A stretch of DNA of 64,000 nt from Spodoptera frugiperda (GCF_023101765.2 NC_064227.1:4783592-4847591); one strand, 5' to 3'; positions 1 to 10,782 are shown, counted from the first letter of the stretch. The notes: generated by a model from the sequence alone, not told the origin. Made by a program: numbers and translations.

Positions 1-342
1 TGCATCTATAAACAAAGTACTTACGTCTGAAAAGTTAAAAATACATTGTAAGCAAAGAGGAAGTAGATACTAAGTGATTATTTAAGTTTAAAGCGGTTTA
101 TTTTCTCATTTATCTTGAATTAATTGTGTAATTACATTGATGTTGTTAGTTTTAGGAAAGATAAGGTTTACATAAAATATAATTATTCGTATCTATATTT
201 GAGTATTCGCAAATTAATCATTAGCTTGTAACTCCTTTGGCACTGTGGGCCAATCGAACCCGCACATCTTAGACAGCATTGTGGGTGTCCGGGTTCGATT
301 GTTTCATTGCTTACCATCAGGTGAAACGTCGTATTGTCGCAT

Positions 343-505
343 CGTCACGCCTTTTATTCCCGAAGAAATAGGAAGAGGTGCATATCACTGCACGTAATGC
401 CCCTGTACACCCACTTTTCACCTTTTGTGTTATAAGTCCCATGTAATAGGGAGTGAGCCATAAACTGGGCACAATTCCAGACTCCGTGCTACTACTGAGA
501 AATTT
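343..505 (-). repeat. SINE family A, 3' part
   Basis: The segment matches the body of the fuller copies at 52270-52553 and 47630-47830. Shared words are 'gtgttataagtcccatgtaa' and 'cacaattccagactccgtgc'. The tRNA-like head is not preserved here. Orientation follows the copy at 52 kb, whose tRNA-like head lies at its right end. Confidence 0.75.
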
Positions 506-614
506 AAACTTCGGTTGAAATGTCTGCTTGTTCAAAGATGTCATGTAAGTTATTTAAAACCCATATAAAAATAATAAGTATTATTTTTACCTAAAATAAG
601 TAAGTAGGTAATAT

Positions 615-735
615 TTGACCCAGAGCTGCGGACTATCTAGCGGGTTACCGGGGCTTCAGCTCGAAAAGCAGGAGAAGGAACGGGGTGGTTTTGGGTCAGA
701 AAGAGTCTGACACTCCCTCTCGCCTCGCCTAGTTC
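615..735 (+). repeat. SINE family B copy
   Basis: It reads in order: 'gagctgcggactatctagcg', a GGAG-rich segment, 'ggaacggggtggtttt', then 'gtctgacactccctctcgcc'. The same order recurs at about a dozen other places in the window, in both orientations, several ending in an A-run. It is a dispersed short retroelement family. Confidence 0.75.
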
Positions 736-949
736 ACATTTTTGTTTTATTTTTGGAGATCTATTCAAATTCACCTAATTAATGGGACGTGTTTTTTTAA
801 GAACCAGTTCTATTAAATGTTGACTGATTTCGAGGTACTTTATTAGTACCTATTATTTCGTTCTGAGAAATAAGATAGTCATTCAAAATATTTAGTTCAA
901 AGAATACTCACTAAACATTTGACAGAGACTAGGCCCCAGAGATCCATGT

Positions 950-1105
950 TAAGGGTTTTCCACCAGAGATGTGCTATGAAGATGTAATAAATAGCTAAGC
1001 TGTGAAACTATGTGACCGTTTCCACTGAAACTAAGCTATGTAGCTGTGCGAGAAAGATACGCAGCTCGAACAAGCAATGTATCGATAGTAAGGGAAGCCA
1101 TCCAT
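950..1105. repeat. MITE fragment related to the element at 48270-48520
   Basis: It begins with 'ttccaccagagatgtgctat', the same terminal sequence as the element at 48.3 kb, and shares internal words such as 'agctatgtagctgtgc' and 'gtatcgatagta'. The far end is degraded. No coding capacity is seen. Confidence 0.6.
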
Positions 1106-1914
1106 AGACATCTGGTGATCCAGAAATGGATAAAACTCAATTAACACACTAAACGCCATTGGGCAAAAGTGACCGGCGCTAGCGGAAGATTTGCCTTCAA
1201 CAAATTTTTGTTGGCAGTCAAAGTCTTAAGGGTTTAACTTCCTTGTTTAATAAAATTATGTTACTCAATATTAAAAACAAGTAATAAAATAATTTAAGGC
1301 GTAAAAGATTGTAAAGTAAGTAGTGATCGCTATTTAGATAAAGCTGTCCGTTATTTCAATTTTATGTCGTACAATAAAGTTTTTACTTATTATTGTTAGT
1401 ATTTCAACACAATAACTAAAAAAAAAACAAATTGACAATAAAGTCTCTCCGCAGTTTATAGCTACAAATAATAATTATGGGTAATTTGTTGAATTTGGAT
1501 TTAATTTGTTATCCGTAATGGTAATGAAGGAAAATTTTATTTTCTTGTTACAAAGCAAATATAACTATCGTGATCATCAGCATCAAATATTCTGTTAAAT
1601 CCTGTTTAATCCGATACATAATATATTATATTATTTTTGTGGACACGACGATCGCGTGGAGGCCTAGAAAAATGTCTATAGAGTGATTTATCTAGATTTT
1701 TTTCTTTGACCACGCGGACGAAACGCGGGCAGAAAGCTAGTAAATAATGCCGGTGCAAACCGGTATGAAACGAAAATTAGCCATTTTATATTTAATGTTA
1801 CACGTAAAAATGTCACAGTTATTAATGTTAATATCGACTCTTTATGATATGTGACGTAAATAATGGCATTTCCTTAATGGAACACGTTCATTTACAAGGT
1901 ACTTATTTTTTTTT

Positions 1915-2030
1915 TTGGAGTTTACTGGTACTGCCTTTTTTAAGGGGGATAATCGTCCAATGACTTCTCAAAACTTGGGTGAGGTAAGAGGGAGTGTCAA
2001 ACTCTTACTGATTAAAAACCAACCCCTTCT
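1915..2030 (-). repeat. SINE family B copy
   Basis: This is a family B tail read from the opposite strand. It begins after a T-run (the A tail) with 'gggggataatcgtccaatga' and continues through 'gggagtgtcaaactcttact'. The family head is missing. Confidence 0.7.
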
Positions 2031-2615
2031 TACTAATCAATCATTTTATATAATATGTTTATTTTTATATAAAACGGTGTGTTTTACAAACAACAGCTAG
2101 TTTAAATTATAACTTCATGATACAGTTAGCACACATCCTTTAAACGAATTAATCGCACAAAAACGTGGTAAAATCGGATCAATGATTTTTACGTCATTAG
2201 GTAATTTTAACAATGTCTGTTTCAACACTAGTGACTGCAACATCGGATAAACTTCCACCGCAGAACAGCTTTCAACTTAGTACTGAGTTGATTATCATAC
2301 AGAGTTGTCCACTCTACAAATTCACGACAAACATTAAAAAAAATACTCACTTGACTTCTATGGAAAATAAAATAAAAATTGTACATTAAAGTTTTTATGA
2401 AAGAAGTAATAACAGTTACTTATCACGTTTTCGACAGTGAAAAGTGACAGTGAAAGTGTGAATTTGATATTTTCTAGAAGTTTTCTTGGTTTTGTGTTAA
2501 AAGGATCTTAGAAAAGTAAGTTGGTTTTTCTTCTTCTTACTAATTATAAATGCGAATATTGTGAGTTTGTGTGAAATTGTGTGTTATGTTATGTTTGTTA
2601 CTCGATCACCTTAAA

Positions 2616-2702
2616 ATGGCTGAAGTAAACGGACTGAAAGAAACAGTGACGGCGGACTTGGGGAGGGCCCCGTCACTCCGATTTAAAGGACTCGGGAAAG
2701 TA
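2616..2702 (+). CDS. candidate first coding exon of the sugar transporter (weak)
   Basis: An ATG at 2616 opens MAEVNGLKET and stays open past 2702. A GT donor after GGGAAA would close the exon in phase 0, the phase needed by the exon at 7252. The join would put about 29 residues before the first membrane helix, a usual length for this family. Against it, the DNA from about 2640 to 2960 is GC-rich and looks like transposon tail, and the donor is poor. A shorter version ending at 2645 is equally possible. Treat this as a hypothesis. Confidence 0.2.
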
Positions 2703-3000
2703 GCGCGGGTTGTGTTCACGCGCCCTCCGAGGCGTAGCACGGAGGAGATCGACATCTCATTCCTCTGTGCATATTGAAAAGGGGCCTGGCAAGGCAGGCT
2801 GCTATGAGTTCGGGGGCTGCGGAAGAATTTGGTTTCCCGTACCCTTGTACCTACGTGTGAGACGGGACACCGGGGTGGGTTTTAGTCCCTGTCGTTCTCC
2901 CCAGAGGACGAAGTTCCATGAGGATTTCCCACCTTGTCTAAATAAAGGGGTAGATTATGGTCTTGAATAACACATAGGATACTTTTTATCCCACGGGACC
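2703..3000 (+). repeat. GC-rich transposon-like tail
   Basis: This is a 300-bp GC-rich island in AT-rich surroundings. It contains 'gacaccggggtgggtttta' and ends near an AATAAA-like 'taaataaag' at 2939. It reads like the 3' untranslated end of a LINE, but I see no reverse transcriptase remnant in it, so the class is a guess. Confidence 0.4.
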
Positions 3001-3019
3001 GCGGGCAAAGTCACAGGCA

Positions 3020-3210
3020 GAAGCCAAATTAGGATTTTCTCCTGCATCGTGCGTTTACAAACACACAAGTTCGAATACACTTATACACACGGTACCTCAG
3101 AAACAACAATTTATGGATCACACAAAGAGTTGTTTCGTGCGGGATTCGAACCCACTACACGTTAGTTGGCATCCGGTTGTCTAGCGACCGCACCAATCGT
3201 GCAGTCGATA
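3020..3210 (-). repeat. SINE family D, tRNA-derived, near full length
   Basis: Read on the minus strand it opens with a tRNA-like head, with the A-box region around 3180-3205 and a B box 'gggttcgaatccc' near 3141-3153. It then runs into 'ctttgtgtgatccataaatt' and ends with 'aggagaaaatcctaa'. Copies occur at 21480, 30530, 36515 and 57410. It is a polymerase III-type retroelement, not a tRNA gene, because no cloverleaf can be drawn. Confidence 0.75.
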
Positions 3211-3379
3211 TTTTAGAAGTACTTATGAAGTTGCAGTACAATTTGAATAATCTATGCAAGACTTTTTACGAAAAAATGTCCCCTTGTAATCGATTACTGC
3301 ATTTAAATATTCAGATAGGTATCAGAACACTTTAAGTCGACATGACAAATGTTACAAAATTAACTGTTGCCGCTGGGCT

Positions 3380-3530
3380 CGCTATCATTGCAGCGGTAAG
3401 CCCCCTCTTTGAGGAGTGGCTTGGGAGGCGCCACAGCGTCCTCACCTACTGCGTGACGCAGGTGCTTACCGAACATGGGAGCTTCAGTAGGTTCCTGTTT
3501 CTAATAGGGCGGGAGAAAACGCCTGGTTAG
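3380..3530 (+). pseudogene. remnant of an R1-like LINE pol C-terminus
   Basis: A short reading frame contains WLGRRHSVLTYCVTQVLTEH, then GSFSRFLFLIGREKTPG and a stop. The pattern (W...RH..LTY..TQVLT.HG.F..YL..IGRE.TPG) is what I know from the end of R1-clade LINE polymerases of moths, just before their zinc knuckle. Only this scrap remains, directly followed by a SINE family B tail. It is not a host gene. Confidence 0.55.
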
Positions 3531-3605
3531 TCAGTAACACTCCTTCTCGCATTGCCCAAAGCGGGAGAAGTGATAGGATAATTTCCCCCCTCAAAAAAAA
3601 AAAGG
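3500..3605 (+). repeat. SINE family B tail with A-run
   Basis: It contains 'ggttagtcagtaacactcc', 'gcgggagaagtgataggata' and an A-run at 3594-3604. It overlaps the last codons of the LINE remnant, so the two may be one composite retrotransposed piece. Confidence 0.65.
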
Positions 3606-4124
3606 TATGGTCAATAACAGAAAGTATGGTTTTAAATTTGTAGGTGGTGAGTTGGAATTCCCAAGGCTTACATTTAGGTGCATCAAACTAATAATGAAGG
3701 AAACTAAAGAGCAAGAACATTACTTTGGTGTAGATGTATCCTAAATGTACCTATACCTAATAAAACAAGTATCATGTACGAATATAATAATATTAATAGT
3801 TGCAAGTCAGTGGAAAAATCCGCTCAGAATATCTGGTTCTATAATTGGATTTTAAAGCCTAATGTAATTTTCTCTCAAAAAGGCTTAGAAAAGATTATAT
3901 TTTAGAATTATGGCATGAGTGTATTCCTTTTTGAAATTGTTATCGCTTTTTTCTTCTCCTCTAATAATATCTTCGTTGCGGGATCCAAGACAGTTATTCA
4001 TGTTTCTGGGATAGGACGCGCAGATTTTCTTACATGAAATCTTGGATCCTGGCTTACAGGAATTGTAGTGGTTTTGAAAGGTTATGGCCGGGTATCGCTT
4101 ATAATCATGTGATCCGTCTAATCG

Positions 4125-4340
4125 TTTAAAAGCGACCGTCCTCGAATACGACAGAGGTTTCCTCGAAAACAATCGCGCTTTACTCGAAAGCAATCGAGCG
4201 TTATTCGAATACGATTGAGGAATGCCTGAAAACGATTGAGCATCTGCGAAAACAATCGAGCATTACTCGAAAACAACCGAGCGTTTCTCAAAAACGATCA
4301 AGACTTCTTCGGAAACGATCGAGGCTTCTTCGTAAACGGG
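4125..4340. repeat. 21-bp minisatellite, about ten units
   Basis: The segment is built of diverged 21-bp units of the form 'tactcgaaaacaatcgagcgt', one of which is 20 bp. Units drift in both halves but keep the CGAAAACRATCGAG core, which is a near-palindrome. A 102-residue reading frame on the minus strand enters the array, but the array carries no gene. Confidence 0.8.
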
Positions 4341-5140
4341 AATTCGGGAAAAAAGGGTAATCAATAATAATTAATGGGATACAAAATTGTCCTATATAAT
4401 AAATACATAATATACCTACCTAAAATAATCGTGGATACAATAAGTTGCTTAATTGCTCACGTTCATAGGAATAATGATTAATATTTATACGCGGTATTTT
4501 AAATTGATATATTTTTCCGATATTTGCCTATGTTCATAAAAACTAGTAGTAGTTGTAAAAATAAAATTAATGCAACAACAATTAATAATGTGTATGTTTG
4601 TCTATTGTACCTATTTATATCACAAATGAGCTCATTTGATTTAATAGGGTAGGTGACTATTTTTTATTTTAATGTCTGGTAGATTATTTTAAAACATTAG
4701 GACACCTATGTATATTTTATTTTCTTAGAAAAATAAATACTTTAGTAGATATATTGATTTGAAATGTAGCGTGACGTCACTTCTAGGTACGTTTTATACG
4801 TAGAAATTACGTATTTGCTTTTCTTTGATTCGTTTTATCTATTATGTATATGACAAAATAAAAAATACATGTCCGATATTTTTTTATTACCTAACGGAGT
4901 AGTGAGATTTTTATTTTGCATACCCCGTTAGCATCCCTATTATCATTAATTTATTAACTTGTGTATATTCACACGAACTCAATTTACTTTATAACAAAGA
5001 ACATAAATTCATTTTGTCCATGTGAAAACCGCATCAATTTGTGTTCAGTAGTTTTGAATTACGGTTTTATTGCAGACAACAAACGTTATTATACAAACAA
5101 ACAAATATTTAATATATACAAAAAGAATGTTTTATGGAAC
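4341..5140. other. AT-rich intergenic DNA, nothing recognised
   Basis: This is low-complexity AT-rich sequence without exon-like signals or clear repeats on either strand. The end (from about 5080) leads into a SINE family C copy. Confidence 0.6.
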
Positions 5141-5144
5141 ACGC

Positions 5145-5428
5145 CGTAAACGAGCAGACGGATCACCTAATGGTAAGCAATCGCCGCCGCCCATGTACAC
5201 CCGAAACACCAGAGGCATTACAAGTGCATTGCCGGCCTTTTGGGGTTTAGGAATTTAAGGGTTGTTGGGGATTCAGGGATTGGGAAGGGGGCCTCCAGTA
5301 ACCTCACTCACACAACGAAACACAACACAAGCGTTGTTTCACGTCGGTTTTATGTGAGGCCGTGGTATCACTCCGGCCGAGCCGGCCTAGCCGTGCCGCA
5401 TGAAGCATGGCTCTCCCACACTTAAAAC
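5145..5428 (+). repeat. repeat family C copy (about 280 bp)
   Basis: It starts near 'cgtaaacgagcagacggatc', continues through 'ggtaagcaatcgccgccgcc' and 'gaaacaccagaggcattaca', and ends 'gcatggctctcccacactta'. Similar copies lie at 25080-25395, 40105-40390 and 46700-46915, with a fragment at 13318-13395. It is non-coding and dispersed. Confidence 0.8.
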
Positions 5429-5624
5429 CTGTAGTTAATTATTTACATTTTATAATAATGTTTCGTGTATTCGATAAATACCTATTTTTAAAAGACAAGT
5501 TTTGACTTGAGTCATACAGTTAAATATTATAATAAACTGGTCCACCCTAAATTACAAGTTTATATGAATAAATAAAAAATATTAAGCGTTATTTACTTAA
5601 TATATAGGTTTTTTCCTTTAACCT

Positions 5625-5790
5625 TTTTTTAAGGGGGAAAATTCATCCAATGACTTCTCTCACCTTGTGCGAGGCGAGAGGGAGTGTCAGACTCTTACTG
5701 ACTAAAAACCACCCCGTTCCTATATTCCTGCTTTTCGAGCCGGAGCCCCGGTAAACCCGCTAGGTAGTCCCCATTCCGCAACTCTTCGAT
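5625..5790 (-). repeat. SINE family B copy
   Basis: On the plus strand it begins after a T-run with 'gggggaaaattcatccaatg', then 'gggagtgtcagactcttact', and ends near the head words 'aacccgctaggtagtcc'. It is almost full length for the family. Confidence 0.75.
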
Positions 5791-6019
5791 TTAAGCTACT
5801 TATTATATTTTTAGCTACTTATTTTATTTCTAATTTTAGCACAATTTGTATACCTACCTAGGTGCTCAAGGTGAAATCTTTATTACAAAACTTAAGTTTG
5901 TTTTCATAATTTTAATGTATTCAGGTAATTTTTACTGACATGAAGTAAATAAATAAATACTTATTATGTGTACATGCACATGCATAATACCTTACACGCA
6001 TATTTTTAACCGACTTTAT

Positions 6020-6490
6020 AATAAACTAGCTTTTGCTTGTGACTTCGTCCGCGTTGTTTAATGACTTCTGACAGAATTTGAGTTTTTTTTTCTAAAAAAA
6101 TGTTTTTATAAAATAAAAATCCCGTCAAAATAGATTTAGAGATTAGTACCTAGATATTCTATCAGAACAAACAGATATAGACAGATCAAAATTGAAAAAT
6201 CAATAAAAAATTGACTCTAGTTCGTAATTTGGTCAAATTGCACTTGGGTAAGTCGGAGACCGAAGAATATAAAAAAAAGTGAGGATCCATAAAAAATGTA
6301 GGTTTTCCGTCCTAACGCTATAACTCCAGAACGCACGAACCGATTTCCATTTTTGCATTAGTTGGAAAGGTCTCGGGCTCCGTGAGGTTTATAACAAAGA
6401 AAATTCAGGAAAAATTCAAGAGGAAAGCCAGAAAATAGGGAAAATCATTGGTGGCGAAACGGAGTTCGCCGGGTTTGCTAGTTTTGAATA
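6020..6490 (+). repeat. RTE-like LINE 3' region
   Basis: It opens 'aactagcttttgcttgtgac' and includes 'taactccagaacgcacgaac' and 'gaaaggtctcgggctccgtg', ending near 'cgggtttgctagtttt'. Reverse-complement relatives lie at 42525-42720 and 56665-56790. The 'accgatttccattttt' core is typical of short LINE 3' ends widespread in moths. The class is assigned from memory. Confidence 0.6.
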
Positions 6491-6811
6491 AAATTTAAAA
6501 ATAATTATGTCCACAATCCACATCTATCAGTCTCTTCGTGAAGCTATTTGCACATTCCAAGTATAGACCTATAGATATTGAAAATGTGATTTAAAAAAAT
6601 ATTCCATTACTCAACAGGTTTATAGAAGCGGCCCAATTAATTACCATAGTTACTACAAATAGAAGTTTCGAGACCATGTGAGAATTGAAGAATTTAATAC
6701 AAACGAGCTAAAGACGGCAGGATGACAAGAATACTAGAAATATTGACGCAGAAAATAGCGGGACGAGCACATATTTATAGACAGGTATGAGAGTAATTAA
6801 TACATAATTAT

Positions 6812-7110
6812 ATGTGACTGGTAATTAGTGAACGATATTTAAACACATGGTTATACTCATTATTACTAACAACTTTTGCAAACAAACTTTCACGTATACA
6901 CATTAGTTTTACTTTTACCACCATAACAAAGTAAAGTTCCAAAATATCTACCTAGTAACTAGAAGACTTCGCATAACGCGAGTGCGGGCGCCTTGCTGCT
7001 AACAGCTGATCATGCAAAAGCACGCGCTCACGCGCGCTATATTTCGTTGTTTTATTATTGTGATTTAATTAAACTAATGAGCATATAAAAATGCTATAAA
7101 CAACAACAAG
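6812..7110 (+). mobile_element. MITE, one-ended relative of 16133-16496
   Basis: The left end 'gtgactggtaattagtgaac' and the following 250 bp match the element at 16.1 kb, including the GC-rich middle 'gctaacagctgatcatgc'. The matching right terminal repeat is absent, so this copy is truncated. Confidence 0.7.
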
Positions 7111-7251
7111 AGACCAAAGACTATCATAATAAGTGACTCAATGAAAGACTTCCTGGAAATTTAGACGATTAAAAAATCGGTAATAAAGATCTCATGGAAA
7201 TAAAAGATCTTCAGATACAGTCCTAACATTTCTTATACAATTTTAATCCAG

Positions 7252-7384
7252 GTGCTGGCGACATTTGCATCATCTCTGCTGTCCCTGGCTGGAGGCATCA
7301 CATTCGGCTTCACAGCAGTTCTGCTGCCACAACTCAAGACTGACCCAAACTTCCCTTACGATGAAGTTTTTGACTCATGGATTG
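7252..7384 (+). CDS. sugar transporter, first membrane-helix exon
   Basis: The acceptor is 'tttaatccag' and the donor is ATTG followed by GTAAGC. It encodes VLATFASSLLSLAGGITFGF and continues to ...DEVFDSWI, giving the first transmembrane helix and the first outer loop of a sugar-type major facilitator. The exon ends in phase 1 and joins exactly to the exon at 8632, where G plus CC makes alanine. It starts in phase 0, so a separate upstream exon must supply the start codon. Confidence 0.85.
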
Positions 7385-7723
7385 GTAAGCACTTTTTAAA
7401 GTACCTACTTCTTTAGATGACTTGGATGACAAAAATGCTGCCCATGAACGAGCCTCTAGCATGGCTTGAAACTAGTCGAGTTCTTCGTCAAACAGTTACG
7501 TGAGTAAGCCGATAACACAATAATTAATTTAGTATGTGTCACGAAAGTTATAATAAAATTATTTTTCATCCTTATAACATCACGCCTATTTCCTATTGTT
7601 TTGTCAAATAGGTCTCCAAACGGCAGATGTATAGCATACCTTTTTCCCCTCGTCTTTATTCATAGATTGCATTCATTTTCAGATTCAGATTAATTTTTAT
7701 CTTTTTCTATCAAATGCTAGATT

Positions 7724-7997
7724 AAAAAAAGGTAATTTAAAAAACAAAATAACCCGACTGTGTTTCTTTATAATATTAAAATGAAAAAACCCTAAAACAA
7801 GAAAGTCATCGTAAAATTTAAGCAGTCGGGACCCATTCTAAATATAAAGACTTTGTGAGGGCACATACGGCTGGCTTTCTAGATTGGGTCCCGACTGCTT
7901 AAATTTTACGATGACTTTCTTGTTTTAGGGTTTTTTCATTTTAATATTATAAAGAAACGCAGTCGGGTTTTTTAGTTTTTTAAATTACCTTTTTTTA
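7724..7997. repeat. long inverted repeat, about 112-bp arms
   Basis: The left arm is 7724-7835 and the right arm 7885-7997, almost perfectly complementary, with a loop of about 49 bp. Each arm carries two copies of an ACCCGACTG-type word. It lies in the transporter intron and forms one end of a composite repeat that runs to about 8483. Confidence 0.85.
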
Positions 7998-8012
7998 TTT
8001 AATTTTTTTAGT

Positions 8013-8400
8013 TTTATTATTTTGATATATCTACTAATATCTAGTGTCACTCTCACAGTAAATACAAAACAAACGACCCCTATCAAGCGGAAATCCATCA
8101 AGTCGTTCAGGCTAGAGAGTGAGAAATATTCGAATTTGGCGCCAAAAATCCGCCATTTTGTTTTTTAATTATTATGATATATCCAGTGTCACTCTCACAG
8201 AAAATACGAATCTAACGACACCTTTCAAGTCAAAATCCATCAAGCCGTTCAGGCTAGAGAGTGAGTAATATTCGAATTTGGCGGCAAAAATCCCCAATTT
8301 TATTTTTTAATTATTTTGATATATCCAGTGTCACTCTCACAGTAAATACGAATCTAACGACACCTCTCAAGTCAAAATCCATCAAGCCGTTTAGGCTGCA
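8013..8400 (+). repeat. tandem repeat, period about 142 bp, about 2.7 units
   Basis: The word 'gtgtcactctcacag' recurs near 8044, 8185 and 8329. Each unit also carries 'aaatccatcaag' and 'gttcaggctagagagtgag'. A CATA microsatellite follows at about 8418-8446. The terminal word 'gcagtcgggt' at 8474-8483 is the inverse of 'acccgactg' at 7752, suggesting one element spanning 7752-8483. Confidence 0.8.
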
Positions 8401-8631
8401 GAGCGTGCCAAACAATTATACATACATACATACATACATACATACTCTCGAAAAACATAACCCTCCTTCTGGCGCAGTCGGGTAAAAATACTTCCAACTT
8501 CAAATAGATTTAGAAAATGGGTCAAGTCTGATATTTAATTGGCCTGTTGTATTGTATTATTTTACAAAATCAGTATTTACAATTAAAGTATGACTTCAGA
8601 GTAAATAATAAGTTCATTGTATCTGTTCCAG

Positions 8632-9872
8632 CCTCCATCTCCCCGCTGGCCATGATGATGGGGTCTCTGTTCTCCGGCTGGATGAGCGACGGGGTCGGCA
8701 GGAGGATGGGCCAGCTCATCCTCATCGTACCTTTCACACTCGGCTGGGTTATCATGGGCGTGGCCAACAACAACGCAGTCATGCTGATAGGAAGATTCAT
8801 CACTGGGATGTGCACGGGAGCTGTGAGAGCCAACAGCATGGTCTACATCGGAGAGTTATCAGACCCAAAGCACAGAGCCGTGGCCCTATTCTGGCCCTCA
8901 GCAGCCATCCACATAGGAGTCCTATTCTGCCATCTAATAGGCAAATACAACCACTGGAAACTCAGCTGCTTCATTTTCACAATACCCAACATTCTTTGCT
9001 TCTCAATCCTACTATTCTTGAAAGAAAGCCCGCTATGGTTGCTTTCGAAAGGCAAAATTGATGAAGGCATACAATCCTTTAAAGAATTTAGGGGTGAGGG
9101 AGAAAATGCGGAGAAGGAACTCACGAGTGTTTTAGAGAAGAATAAAGAAAAAGCAGAAGAAACGACTACATTCAGAGATATACTTAACATATTACTTAGT
9201 AGGCCGTTCTTGAAGTCGATAGCGACGATAGTCTTGTTGTTTATCGCGGTACAATGGTGTGGCATCAACACTTTATCGTTTTACGCTGAGACTATCTTCG
9301 AGAAGACATTTGGTGGTGATATTGACGCATTTATGTTGATGATAGTAACTGATTCCATTAGAATCATAGCATCTGTCAGTATTTGTATGTTTGCTAGGAG
9401 GATTCCTCGTAAAATCACATTTGTAACGTGTTCTATAACAACTACTGTTGTGTTGGTAGGATTGATTCTATGTTTGTATTTGAACCCTTCAGGTTTGGTG
9501 TGGGTGTCTGTGACTTGTATGGTTGTGTACATCGGTATGGCAAGTGCATTAACATCTATTTCATGGTCATTTGTAGCTGAAATATTCCCATCGAAAGTTC
9601 GTGGCCTCGGGTCTGGTTTAAGCTCGGCCATATCATTTGTCTTATTGTTCATTTCTGTGAAAGTCACTCCAGAGATAATGTACAAGCTTGGGGAACAAGT
9701 AATGTATGCTGGTTTTGCTGGAGTTACGTTGTTTAGTAGTATTTTCTTAAGCTTTATTCTGCCAGAGACTAATGGTAGAAGTTTGCAGGATATTGAAGAT
9801 TCCTTGTACAAAAAGAAACCAGTTGAGAATAAGGATATAAACTTAGCAACATTAGAAAATGCAGCGAAATAA
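8632..9872 (+). CDS. facilitated sugar transporter (Tret1-like), last exon
   Basis: This 1241-bp exon (acceptor 'tctgttccag') encodes about 413 residues to TAA at 9870. With the upstream exon it gives about 457 residues of a 12-helix major facilitator of the sugar porter family, which moves trehalose or hexoses across the plasma membrane. Signatures are GWMSDGVGRRMGQ (first D-G-RR loop), GELSDPKHR, ESPLWLLSKGK after helix 6, WSFVAEIFPSKVRGLGSG in helix 10, and LPETNGR near the end. A hydrophilic central loop (GENAEKELTSVLEKNKEKAE) is as expected. The reading frame continues upstream of 8632, but the splice join is clear. The substrate cannot be fixed from sequence, and Tret1-like is the closest family label I can defend. 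Confidence 0.88.
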
Positions 9873-9954
9873 TGCTTAAGGTGAATTATTATTTAGGAGA
9901 TAATAATATTGTGTATGTGTAGGTACCTCTAATTGTAAATATATGTATAAGTAG

Positions 9955-9980
9955 TAAATAAATAATAAATGATTGAGAAA
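9955..9980 (+). terminator. polyadenylation signals of the transporter
   Basis: AATAAA-type hexamers occur in 'gtaaataaataataaatga' about 85-100 bp after the stop codon, a normal distance for a short 3' untranslated region. Confidence 0.5.
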
Positions 9981-9984
9981 ATAC

Positions 9985-10770
9985 GCGCCTTTAAGCCTTT
10001 CATTGCCAACAAAAAGCTGTTAAAGGCTTTTCCTCCACTAGTGTTGGACAACGTTGTTCGACATGGCGTCTAAGGTGTTAATTCTTGTAAAAACCTTATC
10101 ATCGTTTCATTTATGGCTACTTATTAAGGATGTACCTATTTAGGTGTCGCGATCAAAGTGTTGAATCTTGCACTATTTAATGTTTAAAAAATTGTCATCC
10201 ATTATCTAAATTATTTATTTATCCGGGTATATCCAATAAACGTTACATGCTTCGAGTGGCAGGCAATAGCATCCTCTAAAACGATGAACTTTTACTGTGA
10301 TCACCAAGCTGTCTACCAAGAATAGGCTCTCCCCATAAAGATTGATAATAATGATTTATTCATCAACAGAATTGTTTTATATGCAACGGAACAAAATTTT
10401 AGCTAGCAAACGGATGAGAAATGCGTACAAAAATAGCAGCACGTTTAAAAATATCAGCCACTTGCGTAATATTTATGTTTTTTCTAATAAACGTATGATA
10501 CAATCACGACTTTATTTTACAGAGAGGATAAGCGTAGGTGTATTGTATGATTCATCGATTTGTTCGTTTATTTCCAATGTTTTGTGGACTATGAGCGACT
10601 GCTCACTCGCATAATTGCCGAATAAGAGGTCTCAAGCTCGATTCAGACCATAAATTAAGGATCTACAGACTTCCTTTAATTCACTGTTATCTTTATTTGA
10701 AGACCGAATCCATCAATATTACACACAGCCAGATAAACAAAATCAACACACGTTATACAAAAAGTAAAAA
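9985..10770. other. intergenic DNA between transporter and sHSP
   Basis: The sequence is AT-rich with no exon-like reading frame. A short segment at about 9995-10075 (containing 'cattgccaacaaaaagc') resembles one at about 1150-1240 read in the other direction, so it is probably a degraded MITE. Confidence 0.45.
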
Positions 10771-10776
10771 AAACAC

Positions 10777-10782
10777 TTTATT
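10777..10782 (-). terminator. polyadenylation signal of the first sHSP gene
   Basis: TTTATT on the plus strand is AATAAA on the coding strand, about 68 bp past the stop codon. Confidence 0.6.

Larger units (their letters stand above)
1..2560. other. intergenic, repeat-rich, no gene seen
   Basis: This is AT-rich DNA in which I find no credible coding exon on either strand. It holds a family A SINE fragment (343-505), two family B SINE tails (615-735 and 1915-2030), a MITE-like fragment (950-1105) and a piece resembling an RTE 3' end (about 1640-1745). The stretch 2400-2610, just before an ATG at 2616, could be a transcribed leader, but nothing proves it. Confidence 0.6.

Noticed and set aside
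3342..3530. ATG frame beginning MTNVTKLTVAAGLAIIAAV with a GTAAGC donor, resembling a signal-peptide exon
   Set aside because: The second half matches the C-terminus of an R1-like LINE polymerase and runs into a SINE tail. The hydrophobic start is most likely chance.
8013..8400. CRISPR-like array
   Set aside because: The unit is about 142 bp with no spacers of constant length, and the host is an insect. It is a tandem repeat inside a transposon-like element.
8547..8631. Extension of the transporter frame upstream of 8632
   Set aside because: The frame is open by chance. The AG acceptor at 8631 and the exact phase with the 7252-7384 exon show it is intron.
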